DNA of 64,000 bases from Streptomyces sulphureus DSM 40104 (GCF_000381025.1 NZ_KB905827.1:61596-125595), one strand, 5' to 3'; positions 6,877 through 15,945 are shown, numbered from the stretch's first letter. Notes: generated by a model from the letters alone, not told the origin. A program made the numbers and translations.

Positions 6877-7455
6877 CTAGAGGGAGCGAACCACCCGCGC
6901 GGGGTTGCCGACGGCGAGGACGTCGGCCGCCACGTCCTTGGTGACGACGGAGCCGGCGCCGATGACGGAGTTCTCCCCGATCGTCACCCCTGGCAGCACG
7001 ATCGCGCCACCGCCGAGCCACACGTTGTCCCCGATCACGATCGGCTGCGCCGCCTCCCACTTCTCACGCCGCGGCTTCGGCTCCAACGGGTGCGTGGGGG
7101 TGAGGAGTTGGACGTTCGGGCCGATCTGGCAGTCCCGGCCGACGGTGATCGGCGCGACGTCGAGCGCCGTCAGGTTGCAGTTGGCGAAGGTGCCCGCGCC
7201 GACGGTGAGGTGCGTGCCGTAGTCCACGTAGAGCGGCGGCCTGATGTGCGCGTCCTCGCCCAGCTCGCCGAGGAGTTCGGCGAGGATCGGCCGCGCAGCG
7301 GCGGGGTCCCGCACGAACTCCCGCTCGTACTCGGCCGCGAGGCGGACCGCGCGGCGCTGAGCCTTCTCGATCTCCGGGTCGTCCGCGATGTAGAGGTCGC
7401 CCGCGAGCATGCGTTCGTGCTGGGTACGGGGGTCTGCCTGGGAACCGTTCGTCAC
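6877..7455 (-). CDS. Maltose/galactoside O-acetyltransferase-like enzyme (192 aa)
   Basis: This is a left-handed beta-helix acetyltransferase of the Maa/LacA group. It begins with the MLAGDLY cap and ends with the imperfect hexapeptide coils (VGRDCQIGPNVQLL, IGENSVIGAGSVVTKDV). The catalytic His is in LLTPTHPL. It would move an acetyl group from acetyl-CoA to a sugar hydroxyl, in the cytosol. GTG 7455 fits the usual N-terminal length, although I see no good ribosome site; an inner ATG at MLAGD is possible. It heads a two-gene operon with a TetR gene. Confidence 0.85.
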   Translation of the reverse strand: MTNGSQADPRTQHERMLAGDLYIADDPEIEKAQRRAVRLAAEYEREFVRDPAAARPILAELLGELGEDAHIRPPLYVDYGTHLTVGAGTFANCNLTALDVAPITVGRDCQIGPNVQLLTPTHPLEPKPRREKWEAAQPIVIGDNVWLGGGAIVLPGVTIGENSVIGAGSVVTKDVAADVLAVGNPARVVRSL

Positions 7456-7457
7456 GC

Positions 7458-7495
7458 GTACGATCGTACACACGAGGCGTACGACCGTACGCCTC
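7458..7495. promoter_or_regulatory. Two palindromic operators between maa-like and MFS genes
   Basis: GTACGATCGTAC (7458-7469) is a perfect 12-bp palindrome. A second dyad at 7474-7495 has 10-bp arms GAGGCGTACG and CGTACGCCTC around AC. Both share the half-site GTACG and lie within 40 bp upstream of the acetyltransferase start. They are the likely sites of the adjacent TetR protein. Confidence 0.6.
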
Positions 7496-7550
7496 GACGC
7501 GCGGCGCGTCTCCGTCGCTCCAACACCCGATCCCGAGAGGGAGGTTGCGC

Positions 7551-8801
7551 ATGAACGGCAGAGGCGAGTCGCTCGACCACGGCGCCGCGCTGCGCAGACG
7601 GCGGACGGCCCTCCACGTGCTGATGCTCGCCACGGGTATCGGGATGGCCTCGTGGGTCGCGCGCACGCCCGCGGTGCGGGACGCGCTCGACGTCACCACG
7701 GGCGGTATGGGCCTCGTCCTCTTCGGGCTCTCCTGCGGTTCGATGGCCGGCGTCCTCGTCTCCAGCGGACTGGTGCGCCGCTACGGCGCGAAGCCCGTCA
7801 TATGCGCCGGCGCGGCCTTCCTCGCGGCGGGCCCCGCCACCATCGCCGCCGGCTCGACGGCGGCCTCGCCGCCCGCGGTCTTCGTCGGCCTCGCGCTCTT
7901 CGGAGCCGGGATGGGGCTCACCGAGATCGCCTTCAACATCGAAGGGGCCGCGCTCGAAGGGGAGATGGGGCGCCCCGTGCTCCCTGTCCTGCACGGCTGC
8001 TTCAGCCTCGGCACCGTCCTCGGGGCGCTGGGCGGCATGGCGCTCACCGCGATCGCCTTCCCCGTCGGTCTGCACCTGACCGCCGTGGCCCTGGTGGTCG
8101 CCTGCGGTTCCCTCTGGGCGGTGCGCCACCTCCCCGCCGGTACCGGACGCGCGCCCGCCACCGGGCGCCGCAAGGGCGAGGGCCTGCGGGTGCAGCTCCA
8201 GGTGTGGCGGGACGGCCGGCTCGTCCTCATCGGGCTCGTCGTCCTCGCGATGGCCTTCGCCGAGGGCAGCGCCAACGACTGGCTCCCGCTGCTGATGGTC
8301 GACGGCCACGGGGTGAGCGCCACGGCCGGGTCCCTCACCTTCACGGCGTTCGCCGCGGCCATGACGGCCGGACGGTTCGCGGGCGGGCCGCTGTTGGCGC
8401 GGTTCGGACGCGTCGCCGTGGTCCGCGCCAGCGCGCTGACGGCGTCGGTGGGGCTCGCGCTCGTCGTCTTCTCTCCGGTCCCGCTCGTCGCCGGGGCCGC
8501 CGTGGTGCTCTGGGGGCTCGGCACCTCGCTCGGGTTCCCCGTCGCGATCTCGGCGGCGGGCGACGGCGGCGGCGAGGAGGCGGCGCGCGTCGGCGCCGTC
8601 GCCACCACCGGGTACTTCGCCTTCCTCGTCGGGCCGCCCTCGCTCGGCTTCCTCGCCGACCACGTCGGGCTCCGGCTGACGATGCTCGTCATCCTCGCGA
8701 TGCTCCTCGCCGCCTCCTTCCTCTCCCGCGCGCTCCGTCCGGCGGCCCGGGCCGGGGCCGCGGCGACCGGTGGGCGCGTCGACGAGGAGTGCGCGCGCTG
8801 A
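7551..8801 (+). CDS. MFS transporter, YbjJ-like (416 aa)
   Basis: About 12 hydrophobic segments are visible, with the MFS loop motif VRRYGAKPVI after helix 2 and a Gly-rich pattern repeated in the second half. The sequence LTEIAFNIEGAALE and FAEGSANDWLPLLMVDGHG resemble the YbjJ/fucose-permease-like branch. ATG 7551 has GGAGG six bases upstream. It is divergent from the acetyltransferase-TetR operon across palindromic DNA, so it is probably controlled by that TetR. The substrate cannot be told; a sugar or its acetylated form is a guess from context. Confidence 0.8.
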   Translation: MNGRGESLDHGAALRRRRTALHVLMLATGIGMASWVARTPAVRDALDVTTGGMGLVLFGLSCGSMAGVLVSSGLVRRYGAKPVICAGAAFLAAGPATIAAGSTAASPPAVFVGLALFGAGMGLTEIAFNIEGAALEGEMGRPVLPVLHGCFSLGTVLGALGGMALTAIAFPVGLHLTAVALVVACGSLWAVRHLPAGTGRAPATGRRKGEGLRVQLQVWRDGRLVLIGLVVLAMAFAEGSANDWLPLLMVDGHGVSATAGSLTFTAFAAAMTAGRFAGGPLLARFGRVAVVRASALTASVGLALVVFSPVPLVAGAAVVLWGLGTSLGFPVAISAAGDGGGEEAARVGAVATTGYFAFLVGPPSLGFLADHVGLRLTMLVILAMLLAASFLSRALRPAARAGAAATGGRVDEECAR

Positions 8802-9069
8802 CCCTGCTCCGGGGTGACCGTCCGCGCCTTCAGGCCGACGTTGCGCTGGTGTTCGTGGCGTCGCGTTCCGCGCGCGCGGAGTGGTCGCCCGTCGCCGAGG
8901 TTCTGGACGTTCCCGTCCACGGCGGACGTCGGGAGGTCGGATGGCGGCGTGGCGTATCGGTCGCGCAGACAGCGGGGTTGACCGGTGGGGGAGTGGCCCC
9001 GGGGCGCGGATGCGCGGTGCCGCGGGAGCCCCTCGTCTATCGTTCAGGCGTTCTAATTACGATGGCGGC

Positions 9070-9543
9070 ATGGAGAGCGAGTGGTACGAGCGGGCGGGGC
9101 CGTGGGCCCGGTGCGTACTGCCCGACAGCCAGGAGCTCGACGTCGTGGTGACGGCCCGCACCCGTGCGCCCGACGGCCGCTGGTGGTACGAGTGCGAGGC
9201 GATCCTGCCCGCGCGCCACGACACCTGCGAGGGCAGCCGGGCGGCGGCGCAGCCGACCGCCTTCACGGCACCCGCGGAGACGCTCACCCCGATCCCCGGC
9301 GAGGACTACACCGCGCTCCCCACCGAAGGCGCGGTCGCCGGACGACAGTGGCTCCTCCAACGGCTCAGGCAGCACCACGACCACCTCCCCTCGCACCGGC
9401 TGCACCGCCGCGACTGCTGGCAGGCCGACCCGGCCGCCACCCCCGTCACCACGGCGACAGCCCACCGCCTGGCACGCGACCCGCACACCGAACCGTGCGA
9501 GGTCTGCCGCCCGGACCGGCCGCTGCTCGGGCAACTACCGTGA
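9070..9543 (+). CDS. Conserved Streptomyces protein of unknown function (157 aa)
   Basis: The start MESEWYERAGPW was chosen because coding character begins there, after a 268-bp gap with no gene. The protein has Trp-rich beta-type segments in the first half and a His/Cys-rich second half (HRLHRRDCW, PCEVC) that could bind metal. There is no signal peptide or membrane helix. I recall similar proteins in other Streptomyces, without a function. It is convergent with thiI, and a strong palindrome separates the two. Confidence 0.65.
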   Translation: MESEWYERAGPWARCVLPDSQELDVVVTARTRAPDGRWWYECEAILPARHDTCEGSRAAAQPTAFTAPAETLTPIPGEDYTALPTEGAVAGRQWLLQRLRQHHDHLPSHRLHRRDCWQADPAATPVTTATAHRLARDPHTEPCEVCRPDRPLLGQLP

Positions 9544-9572
9544 GGAGGCGGGCAAGCAGTAGGAAAAAGAGG

Positions 9573-9655
9573 GTGCTTCCCGCAGGGGCGGGGGTGTTCC
9601 GGAGCCGGTGGAGCGCGGAGTTGGGGTCGGTCCGTGCTTCCCGCGCGGGAAGCAC
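9573..9655. repeat. GTGCTTCCCGC repeats with a perfect 22-bp palindrome (bidirectional terminator)
   Basis: GTGCTTCCCGC occurs at 9573-9583 and again at 9634-9644, where it is followed at once by its reverse complement (9645-9655), making a perfect palindrome. It lies between two convergent genes, four bases from the thiI stop, so it may end both transcripts. The extra upstream copy suggests a small repeat element rather than a plain terminator. Confidence 0.55.
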
Positions 9656-9659
9656 TTGA

Positions 9660-11000
9660 TCACGACGTAGCGGCCGGAGACGTGGAAGTGACCCCCGTGC
9701 TCTGCCCCGAGCGAGCCCCCTCGACCGTCGGCGCACCCGGCGCCCCCGGACTGAGGCACTGCGCCCCCGCGAGCAGCTCCTCGACCACCTCGTCCAACTC
9801 CAACCGCCGCTCCACCCGTTGGAGCTCGCCGGCGTGGGCCTTGGTGGTCACCCGGGGCGGAGCGAGGAGGCTGCAGCAGTCCTCGTCGGGGAGGACGGAG
9901 ATCTGTGCGGTGCCGATCGCGGTCGCCTCGTTGATGATCTCCTGCTTCTCCCAGCCCAGCAGGGGGCGGAGCACGGGGAGCGTGGCGGCCTCGTCGACGG
10001 CGGCGAGGTTGGCGACCGTCTGGCTCGCCACCTGGCCGAGGCTGTCTCCCGTGACCAGTGCGTCGGCGCCGAGGTCGCGCGCGAGGGCGGAGGCGGCGCG
10101 CACCATCAGTCTGCGCTGTGCGACGACTTGGACGCGCCCCGCGCCGGCGATCGCCAACTGCTTCTGCGCGCGGCCCATCGGGACGGCGTGGAGGCGGGCG
10201 GCCGGCTGGTAGGCGTTGAGTTCGCGGGCGAGCGCGTACGCCTTGTACGCGGAGGAAGGGTCGGTGTAGGGAGCGCCCGTGAAGTGGACGAAGTCGCAGC
10301 GGAGGCCGCGGCGCATGGCGCGGTGTGCGGCGACGGGCGAGTCGTACCCGCCGGAGAGGAGCGCGAGCGCGCGGCCGCTCGTGCCGACCGGCAGCCCCTC
10401 GAGCCCGCGCAACCGGCGCCAGCTCAGGTAGCTCTCCCCGCGCTCGACCTCCACGCGCAGCTCGACGTCGGGAGAGGAGAGGTCGACGGGGAGGCCCAAC
10501 TCCCCCTGCACCCGCGCGCCGACGGCGGCGGCGAGCTGCGTCGAGGTGAGCGGGAAGGCGCGGTCCCTGCGCTTGGCGCGGACCGCGAAGCTGAACCGGC
10601 CGCGCTCGGCCCGCAGGACACCGAGCACTTCGGCGGCGGCCGCCTCGATCTCCTCCTGCCCTCCGGCGATCCGCAGCGCGGGCTGCACCACGCCGAAGCC
10701 GACGACCCGCCGCACCGCGGCGAGGAGTACGTCACCCGGCACCTCTCCGCCGACGAAGGTGACACTGCGGCCCTTCCTGATCCACGTCCGACCGTCGAGC
10801 CGGTCGAGCGCGGTGCGGAGGTTGGCGAGCAGCCGCTCCTCGAAGAGGGCGCGGTTGCGGCCCCTGAGGAAGACCTCGCCGTGCTTGAGCAGCACGCAGG
10901 GGCGCTCCCAGACCCAGGGCAGCGAGGCCGTCCCCGGCGCGCCGCCGGGCGACCCCGCGTTCGCCGCGCGCGGGTCCTGGACGCTCCGTCGTGCGGGCAC
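9660..11000 (-). CDS. thiI: tRNA 4-thiouridine synthetase ThiI, no rhodanese domain (446 aa)
   Basis: The order is an N-terminal ferredoxin-like domain, a THUMP domain and a PP-loop ATPase with LLSGGYDSPVA. The conserved catalytic Cys region is DEDCCSLLAPP, matching the Cys344 region of E. coli ThiI. The C-terminal rhodanese domain of the E. coli enzyme is absent, as in most Gram-positive ThiI, so sulfur must reach it directly from a cysteine desulfurase. It makes s4U8 in tRNA and may help thiazole synthesis. GTG 11000 has GGAGG five bases upstream; an in-frame GTG at 11015 lacks such a site. Confidence 0.92.
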   Translation of the reverse strand: MPARRSVQDPRAANAGSPGGAPGTASLPWVWERPCVLLKHGEVFLRGRNRALFEERLLANLRTALDRLDGRTWIRKGRSVTFVGGEVPGDVLLAAVRRVVGFGVVQPALRIAGGQEEIEAAAAEVLGVLRAERGRFSFAVRAKRRDRAFPLTSTQLAAAVGARVQGELGLPVDLSSPDVELRVEVERGESYLSWRRLRGLEGLPVGTSGRALALLSGGYDSPVAAHRAMRRGLRCDFVHFTGAPYTDPSSAYKAYALARELNAYQPAARLHAVPMGRAQKQLAIAGAGRVQVVAQRRLMVRAASALARDLGADALVTGDSLGQVASQTVANLAAVDEAATLPVLRPLLGWEKQEIINEATAIGTAQISVLPDEDCCSLLAPPRVTTKAHAGELQRVERRLELDEVVEELLAGAQCLSPGAPGAPTVEGARSGQSTGVTSTSPAATS

Positions 11001-11084
11001 GGGACCCTCCTTCACCTCTCGTCGCGGGCGACCGGGACGCCCGCCCGCCGTCGGCGACGGTACCCCGCTGCCCCGCTCGGCCCG

Positions 11085-12491
11085 CTACGGGGCGACCGGT
11101 GCCGCGTCCTCGGGCGCGAGCGGCGGCTCCGAAGGGCCCTCGCGTACCCGGTCGAAGAGTGCGGCCCGCAGGACGGCGGGGGCGAAGAGCGCGGTGAGGG
11201 GCTTGTCGAGGGCGAGCACGCCGCGGAAGGCAGCGCCGACGACGGGGTCGGCCTTCGAGCGGTCCTGGACGCGCTGGAGGTACCAGCCGGCGAGGCGGTC
11301 GGCCGCCGTGGAGCCGAGCGCGTTGCCCGTCGCGCCCGGCATCGCCTTGTCGGCACCTGCGCAGATCGTCCACGCCTGCGTGGAGGCGGCGAGGAGCGCC
11401 CGCTGTACGCGGCGCGTCGACGGCGTGCGCCGCGGGTGCGCGAGCGCGTCGCGCAGGGCGACGGCGCAGAACGCGGCGACGGACATCCCCTGCCCGTAGA
11501 TCGGGTTGAAGGTGCACAGCGCGTCCCCGACGGCGAGGAACCCGGCCGGACGCCGTCCCGGAAGGTCGTACCTGCGGCGGACGTTGGCGGTGTTGCGGAA
11601 GCCGTAGACCGGCGAGAGCGGCTCGGCCCCGGCGAGCCACTCGGCGAGCACCGGGTGCGGCAGCCGGCGCGCGTACTTCTCGAACTCGTCCTCGTCGACG
11701 GGCGGTTGGTCGTCCCGCAGCCCGGAGAAGGTCACCAGGTGGCGCCCGTCCTCGATCGGCATGATCACACCGCCGTACGGCTGGGTGCCGTCGGGGACGA
11801 GGTAGTAGCCGAGGCAGTCGGCGACGTCGTCCGCCGAGCGGTGGCGGTAGATGCGCGTCGCGTAGGCGAGGCCGGTGTCGATCACGTCCTCGTGCGGCGG
11901 CTCGGCGCCGAGCGTGGCCATCCACGCGGCGGCCTTCGAGCCGCGCCCCGAGGCGTCGACGACGAGGTCGGCAGCGAGCGCCCTCGTCTCCCGCCGCGCG
12001 GAGGAGCCGCGCCGACGCAGCAGGACGCCGCGGACCCGCGCGGTGTCCCCTTCCAGGCCCACCGCCTCGGTGCTCTCCAGGAGTTCGATGCGGGGATCGG
12101 CCAACACCCTTGTACGCACCAGCCGTTCGAGGCGCGGACGGTGCCCGGTGAAGTAGGAGGAGGTGTTGGCGCTCCGCCGGAGCCAGCCGCCTCCCTGCCA
12201 TTGCAGCACGTCGCGCGGGATGCCCACCCGGGGCGAGCCCTGCTCCTCCAACTCCCGTGCCACACCGGGCAGAAGCGATTCGAGCGCCGACTGGCCGCCC
12301 TCCAGCAGCACATGGAGGTGCCGGTCCTGCGGGACACCGGCGCGCGGCTCGCCCGCCGCGAGCGGGCGGTCCCGCTCCACGAGCGTCACCCGCTCCGCGT
12401 GGTCCGCGAGCACGCGGGCCGCGAGCAGCCCCGCGATGCTGCCGCCGATCACCACCGCATGCCGCTCGGACACTCTCGCCGACGTCTCCAT
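11085..12491 (-). CDS. FAD-dependent monooxygenase/epoxidase-like protein (468 aa)
   Basis: The FAD dinucleotide motif VVIGGSIAGLLAARVL is at residues 13-28 and the second FAD motif GDALCTFNPIYGQGMS is in the last third. This places it with the UbiH/PHBH-like aromatic hydroxylases and LasC-type epoxidases. The closest group is the Streptomyces FAD oxidoreductases often annotated as 2-polyprenyl-6-methoxyphenol hydroxylase-like. ATG 12491 is preceded by GGGGAG. It stands apart, 70 bp upstream of thiI on the same strand. The substrate is unknown and no biosynthetic cluster surrounds it. Confidence 0.82.
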   Translation of the reverse strand: METSARVSERHAVVIGGSIAGLLAARVLADHAERVTLVERDRPLAAGEPRAGVPQDRHLHVLLEGGQSALESLLPGVARELEEQGSPRVGIPRDVLQWQGGGWLRRSANTSSYFTGHRPRLERLVRTRVLADPRIELLESTEAVGLEGDTARVRGVLLRRRGSSARRETRALAADLVVDASGRGSKAAAWMATLGAEPPHEDVIDTGLAYATRIYRHRSADDVADCLGYYLVPDGTQPYGGVIMPIEDGRHLVTFSGLRDDQPPVDEDEFEKYARRLPHPVLAEWLAGAEPLSPVYGFRNTANVRRRYDLPGRRPAGFLAVGDALCTFNPIYGQGMSVAAFCAVALRDALAHPRRTPSTRRVQRALLAASTQAWTICAGADKAMPGATGNALGSTAADRLAGWYLQRVQDRSKADPVVGAAFRGVLALDKPLTALFAPAVLRAALFDRVREGPSEPPLAPEDAAPVAP

Positions 12492-12721
12492 ACGCTCCCC
12501 TTTGCCGCTTTTCGACTGTCCCCACTATTCCCCTTCGGGAGGCGATGGGTACGGCAACGTGCGAAGTGTCCCTGGATGTCGGACTGTTGGAGGACGCCCG
12601 GCACCGTCCCCCGGGCGAGCTACGCGCAAGTGTCCACCGGACGGTGACGATTCCCGACCGGCTGATCCGTAGCGTCCGTGGCACGCGGCGCCCCTGCCGC
12701 GGCTCGGATGGAGGAGTACAG

Positions 12722-13558
12722 GTGAGACTGGTGTGGCAGTTGGCGGCCGTGGTGGCGGTCGCCTTCGTCGGTGGGCAGGGCGTCGCGGCGGTGGAGGGGA
12801 ACTGGTGGCTCACGCTCGCCCTGGGCCTCCTGACGGCCGTGGTCTCGGTGCTCGTCTACGGGTGGGTGGTGCAGAAGACCGAGCGCCGCACCGTCACGGA
12901 GGTGGACCGGGCAGGGGCTTGGCCCGCGCTCGGCCGGGGGACGCTGATCGGCACCGTGATGTTCGGGGCCGTCATGACCAACCTTGCGGCCGCCGGGTAC
13001 TACGAGGTCGCGGGGATCGGCTCGGTGACGGGCGCTGTGGGTCTGGTCGGCTTCATGGCGGCCGCCGCCGCGACGGAGGAAGTGCTGTTCCGCGGCGTCC
13101 TGTTCCGGATCGTCGAGGAGCGCGCGGGCACGTGGATCGCGCTGCTGCTCACCGCCGTCCTCTTCGGCCTCTCGCACCTGCTCAACCCCAACGCCAGCCT
13201 GTGGGGCGCCCTTTGCATCGCCGTCGAGGCCGGCGGCATGCTCGCCGCCGCGTACGCGGCCACCCGCAACCTGTGGGTGCCGATCGGCGTCCACTTCGGC
13301 TGGAACTTCGCCGCGGGCGCCCTGTTCAGCACCGAGGTCTCGGGGAACGACACCCCGCAGGGACTGCTGGACTCGTCGACCTCGGGCCCCGCACTGCTTA
13401 CGGGAGGCGACTTCGGCCCCGAGGGCAGCGTGTACTCGGTGCTCTTCGGCGTCCTGGTCACCCTCGCGTTCCTCTGGCTCGCCCACCGTCGCGGCCACCT
13501 GGTGCCGCGACGCCGCCGTGCCGCGGACGCCGAGACCTCCATTACGCTCCCCCGGTGA
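12722..13558 (+). CDS. CPBP-family intramembrane protease (278 aa)
   Basis: Several membrane helices surround the CPBP/Abi motifs: EEVLFRG with the catalytic Glu pair at residues 119-120, then FGLSHLLN and a late HFGWNF. This is the Rce1-like glutamic protease family. GTG 12722 follows GAGGAG. Its stop overlaps the GTG of a histidine kinase gene, whose stop overlaps the response regulator. Such tight coupling suggests the protease belongs to the signalling unit, either as sensor partner or as output; this is inference. Confidence 0.88.
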   Translation: MRLVWQLAAVVAVAFVGGQGVAAVEGNWWLTLALGLLTAVVSVLVYGWVVQKTERRTVTEVDRAGAWPALGRGTLIGTVMFGAVMTNLAAAGYYEVAGIGSVTGAVGLVGFMAAAAATEEVLFRGVLFRIVEERAGTWIALLLTAVLFGLSHLLNPNASLWGALCIAVEAGGMLAAAYAATRNLWVPIGVHFGWNFAAGALFSTEVSGNDTPQGLLDSSTSGPALLTGGDFGPEGSVYSVLFGVLVTLAFLWLAHRRGHLVPRRRRAADAETSITLPR

Positions 13559-14709
13559 TCGATACTCGGCGCGTCCGGCAGACCTGTCGCCGCTTCGGCG
13601 TCCCGGCCGTGTGCCTCCTGCTCGGCCTCGCGCTCTTCGCCGTGTCGTTCCTGCCGGGCTTCGAGAGTCACGGAACGGAGCTGGGAGGCGTACCGACGCG
13701 TGACTTCGACGTGTTCACGCTCGTGGTCGTCGTCCTGCAATGCGCCCCGCTCGTCTTCTGCCGACGGTGGCCGGCCGTGTGTCTCGCGCTGGTGTCGTTG
13801 GGCTTCGTGTGCGACCAACTCCGCGGCTACCACACCGTCGCGGCCACCGCGCTTCCGTTCGCGCTGCTGGGCGCCGGGGCCTACCTGGAGTGGCACCGCC
13901 GCGCCGTCGTGCTCGCCCTGTCGGCGGCGTACGTGCCGCTCGTCTTTGCGCTGTGGGAGCTCGGTTCGGGCGAACCGCCGCACGAGTTCGTCACGTTCTA
14001 CCTGCTGCTCGTCCTCGTCTGGGCCGCGGGCGCGTGGCTGCGCTCCTACCGCGCGACGGAGGCCGAACGTCGTCTCCGCGTCGCCGAGGAGACCCGCGCC
14101 GCCGAACGCGCCCGCCTCGCCCGGGAGTTGCACGACGTCGTGACCCACCACGTGACGGCGATGGTCGTGCAGGCCGAGGCGGCCCGATACCTCACCGCCG
14201 CACCGGACCGCCTCGACCAGGCCCTCACCGCCGTCACCGACACCGGCCGGCGGGCCGTCACCGACCTGCGGCATCTGCTCGACCTGCTCGACCCCGGCCA
14301 CGAAGCTGAGGCGAGGACACCGGCGGCCGGCGGACTGAGTACGCTCGTGGAGCAGACGCGCAAGGCCGGGCAGCCGGTGGAGTTCACGGAGGAGGGGGCG
14401 CCCGCCGAGTCGACGGGCGGCGCCGACGTCGTCGCCTACCGGGTTGTGCAGGAGGCGCTCACCAACGCGCTCAAGTACGCCCGAGGCAGCCGTACTTGGG
14501 TGCAGGTGCGGCACGGCGGAAGGGAGGTCGCGGTGGAGGTCGGCACGGAGGGCGCGGGGTCGCCCGCCGCCTCGCCCGGTGGGAGCGGGCGCGGCCTCGC
14601 CGGGCTCCGCGAGCGGGTCGACGTCCTGGGCGGCGACTTCAGCGCGGAACAAGGGGAGGACGACCGCTTCGTCGTGCGGGCGCGGATACCCGCGCGGGGC
14701 CCGTCGTGA
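13555..14709 (+). CDS. NarL-type sensor histidine kinase (384 aa)
   Basis: Four to five membrane helices fill residues about 15-160, followed by the HisKA_3 box ELHDVVTHHVTAM with phospho-acceptor His193. The HATPase domain shows the N-box EALTNALKYA and the G-box GRGLAGLRERV. The gene begins inside the upstream protease stop (GTGA). It should autophosphorylate and pass phosphate to the response regulator encoded directly after it. The signal is unknown; the membrane-buried sensor and the coupled protease hint at envelope sensing. Confidence 0.92.
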   Translation: MIDTRRVRQTCRRFGVPAVCLLLGLALFAVSFLPGFESHGTELGGVPTRDFDVFTLVVVVLQCAPLVFCRRWPAVCLALVSLGFVCDQLRGYHTVAATALPFALLGAGAYLEWHRRAVVLALSAAYVPLVFALWELGSGEPPHEFVTFYLLLVLVWAAGAWLRSYRATEAERRLRVAEETRAAERARLARELHDVVTHHVTAMVVQAEAARYLTAAPDRLDQALTAVTDTGRRAVTDLRHLLDLLDPGHEAEARTPAAGGLSTLVEQTRKAGQPVEFTEEGAPAESTGGADVVAYRVVQEALTNALKYARGSRTWVQVRHGGREVAVEVGTEGAGSPAASPGGSGRGLAGLRERVDVLGGDFSAEQGEDDRFVVRARIPARGPS

Positions 14710-15365
14710 CCGCGCCGACGCGGGTGCTCGTCTGCGACGACCAGGTCCTCGTCCGAACCGGCCTCGTGACGATCATCGACGCCCAGCCCGACCTGGAGGT
14801 GGCGGGGGAGTGCGGGGACGGGCGGGCGGCGGTCGATCTCGCCGGGCGGCTCGGCCCCGACGTCGTCGTGATGGACGTGCGGATGCCGGAGCTCGACGGC
14901 ATCCAGGCGACCCGGCTGCTCGCGGGCGCCGGGGTGCAGCACCCCGTCAAGGTGCTCGTGGTGACGACGTTCAACCTCGACGAGTACGTCTACGAGGCGC
15001 TGCGCGCGGGGGCCAGCGGCTTCCTCCTCAAGGACGCGCCGCCGGCCCAACTCCTCCACGGCATCCGGACGGTGGCCACGGGCGCGGCGCTGCTCGACCC
15101 CGAGGTGACGCGCCAGCTCGTCGGCAGGTACGCCGCGCGCATCCGCCCGTCGGAGCAAGGATCGCGCGACATCCCGCTCACGCCACGCGAGTTGGAGGTC
15201 CTCCGCCTCATCGCGGACGGCCTCTCCAACGGGGAGATCGCCGGGTCCCTCCTGATCAGCCAGGAGACGGTGAAGACGTTCGTCTCCCGCATCCTCACCA
15301 AGCTGGAGCTCCGCGACCGCGTCCAGGCCGTCGTCTACGCGTACCGCAGGGGCCTCGTCGTCTGA
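14706..15365 (+). CDS. NarL/FixJ response regulator (219 aa)
   Basis: The receiver domain has DD near residue 11, phospho-acceptor Asp57 in VMDVRMPE and Lys in LLKDAPP. The LuxR-type helix-turn-helix spans about residues 155-210 (LTPRELEVLRLIADG, then SQETVKTFVSRIL). The start GTG overlaps the kinase stop. It is the DNA-binding output of the operon that starts with the CPBP protease. Its 3' end faces the PadR gene 13 bp away. Confidence 0.93.
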   Translation: MTAPTRVLVCDDQVLVRTGLVTIIDAQPDLEVAGECGDGRAAVDLAGRLGPDVVVMDVRMPELDGIQATRLLAGAGVQHPVKVLVVTTFNLDEYVYEALRAGASGFLLKDAPPAQLLHGIRTVATGAALLDPEVTRQLVGRYAARIRPSEQGSRDIPLTPRELEVLRLIADGLSNGEIAGSLLISQETVKTFVSRILTKLELRDRVQAVVYAYRRGLVV

Positions 15366-15378
15366 CGCCGCCCGGCTC

Positions 15379-15921
15379 CTACCCGCCCTTCTCGGGGGCG
15401 GGCAGCTCGTCGAGCATCTGCTCCAGCCAGCCCACCCAGAACGACTCCTGCGCTATCCCCGCGCGCAGCACACCGTGGAGGAGCGGGTCCTCGTCGGCAG
15501 CGCCTTCCGCGGGAAAGTCGCGCTCCTCGATCGCCCGGTACTCCTCCAACTGCGCGCTGTGCATACGGAGATGGCGGCGGAGTTCGGCGGCGAGCCCCTC
15601 GGTTCCCACCACGGAGGCCGCCCGTACGCGCACCATCAGCGGGTCGCGCACGGGCCTGGGGTCCTGGGCGGCGGCCACCCAGCGGCGCAGCTCCGCGCGG
15701 CCGTCCGGCAGCACCTCGTACTCCTTGCGCTGCCCGCGGCTGGGCGGCTGCGGGACGGCCCTGATCAGTTCCGCGTCCTCCAGGCGGGCCAGCTCACGGT
15801 AGATCTGCTGATGGGTGGCGGACCAGAAGAAGCCGATCGACTTGTCGAACCGCCGCGTCAACTCCAGCCCCGAGGACGGCTTCTCCAGGAGTGCGGTGAG
15901 GATGGCGTGCGGCAGTGACAT
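15379..15921 (-). CDS. PadR-family regulator, Vir-like (180 aa)
   Basis: The winged helix occupies residues 1-75 (HAILTALLEKPSSGLEL, THQQIYRELARLE, YEVLPDGRAELRRWV). The long C-terminal helical domain (about 95-175) is of the Vir_act_alpha_C type used for dimer formation, making this the larger PadR subgroup. It lies downstream of fadH on the same strand but behind a strong hairpin, so it probably has its own promoter in that gap or is read through weakly. Its targets are unknown; fadH is the obvious candidate. Confidence 0.88.
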   Translation of the reverse strand: MSLPHAILTALLEKPSSGLELTRRFDKSIGFFWSATHQQIYRELARLEDAELIRAVPQPPSRGQRKEYEVLPDGRAELRRWVAAAQDPRPVRDPLMVRVRAASVVGTEGLAAELRRHLRMHSAQLEEYRAIEERDFPAEGAADEDPLLHGVLRAGIAQESFWVGWLEQMLDELPAPEKGG

Positions 15922-15945
15922 GCGGCGATCCTAGGGGGTGTCGTT

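Noticed and set aside
9819..12647. A very long forward frame opposite thiI and the FAD monooxygenase
   Set aside because: It is the mirror image of two well-supported genes, a common effect of high GC content. It has no domain motif or start signal.
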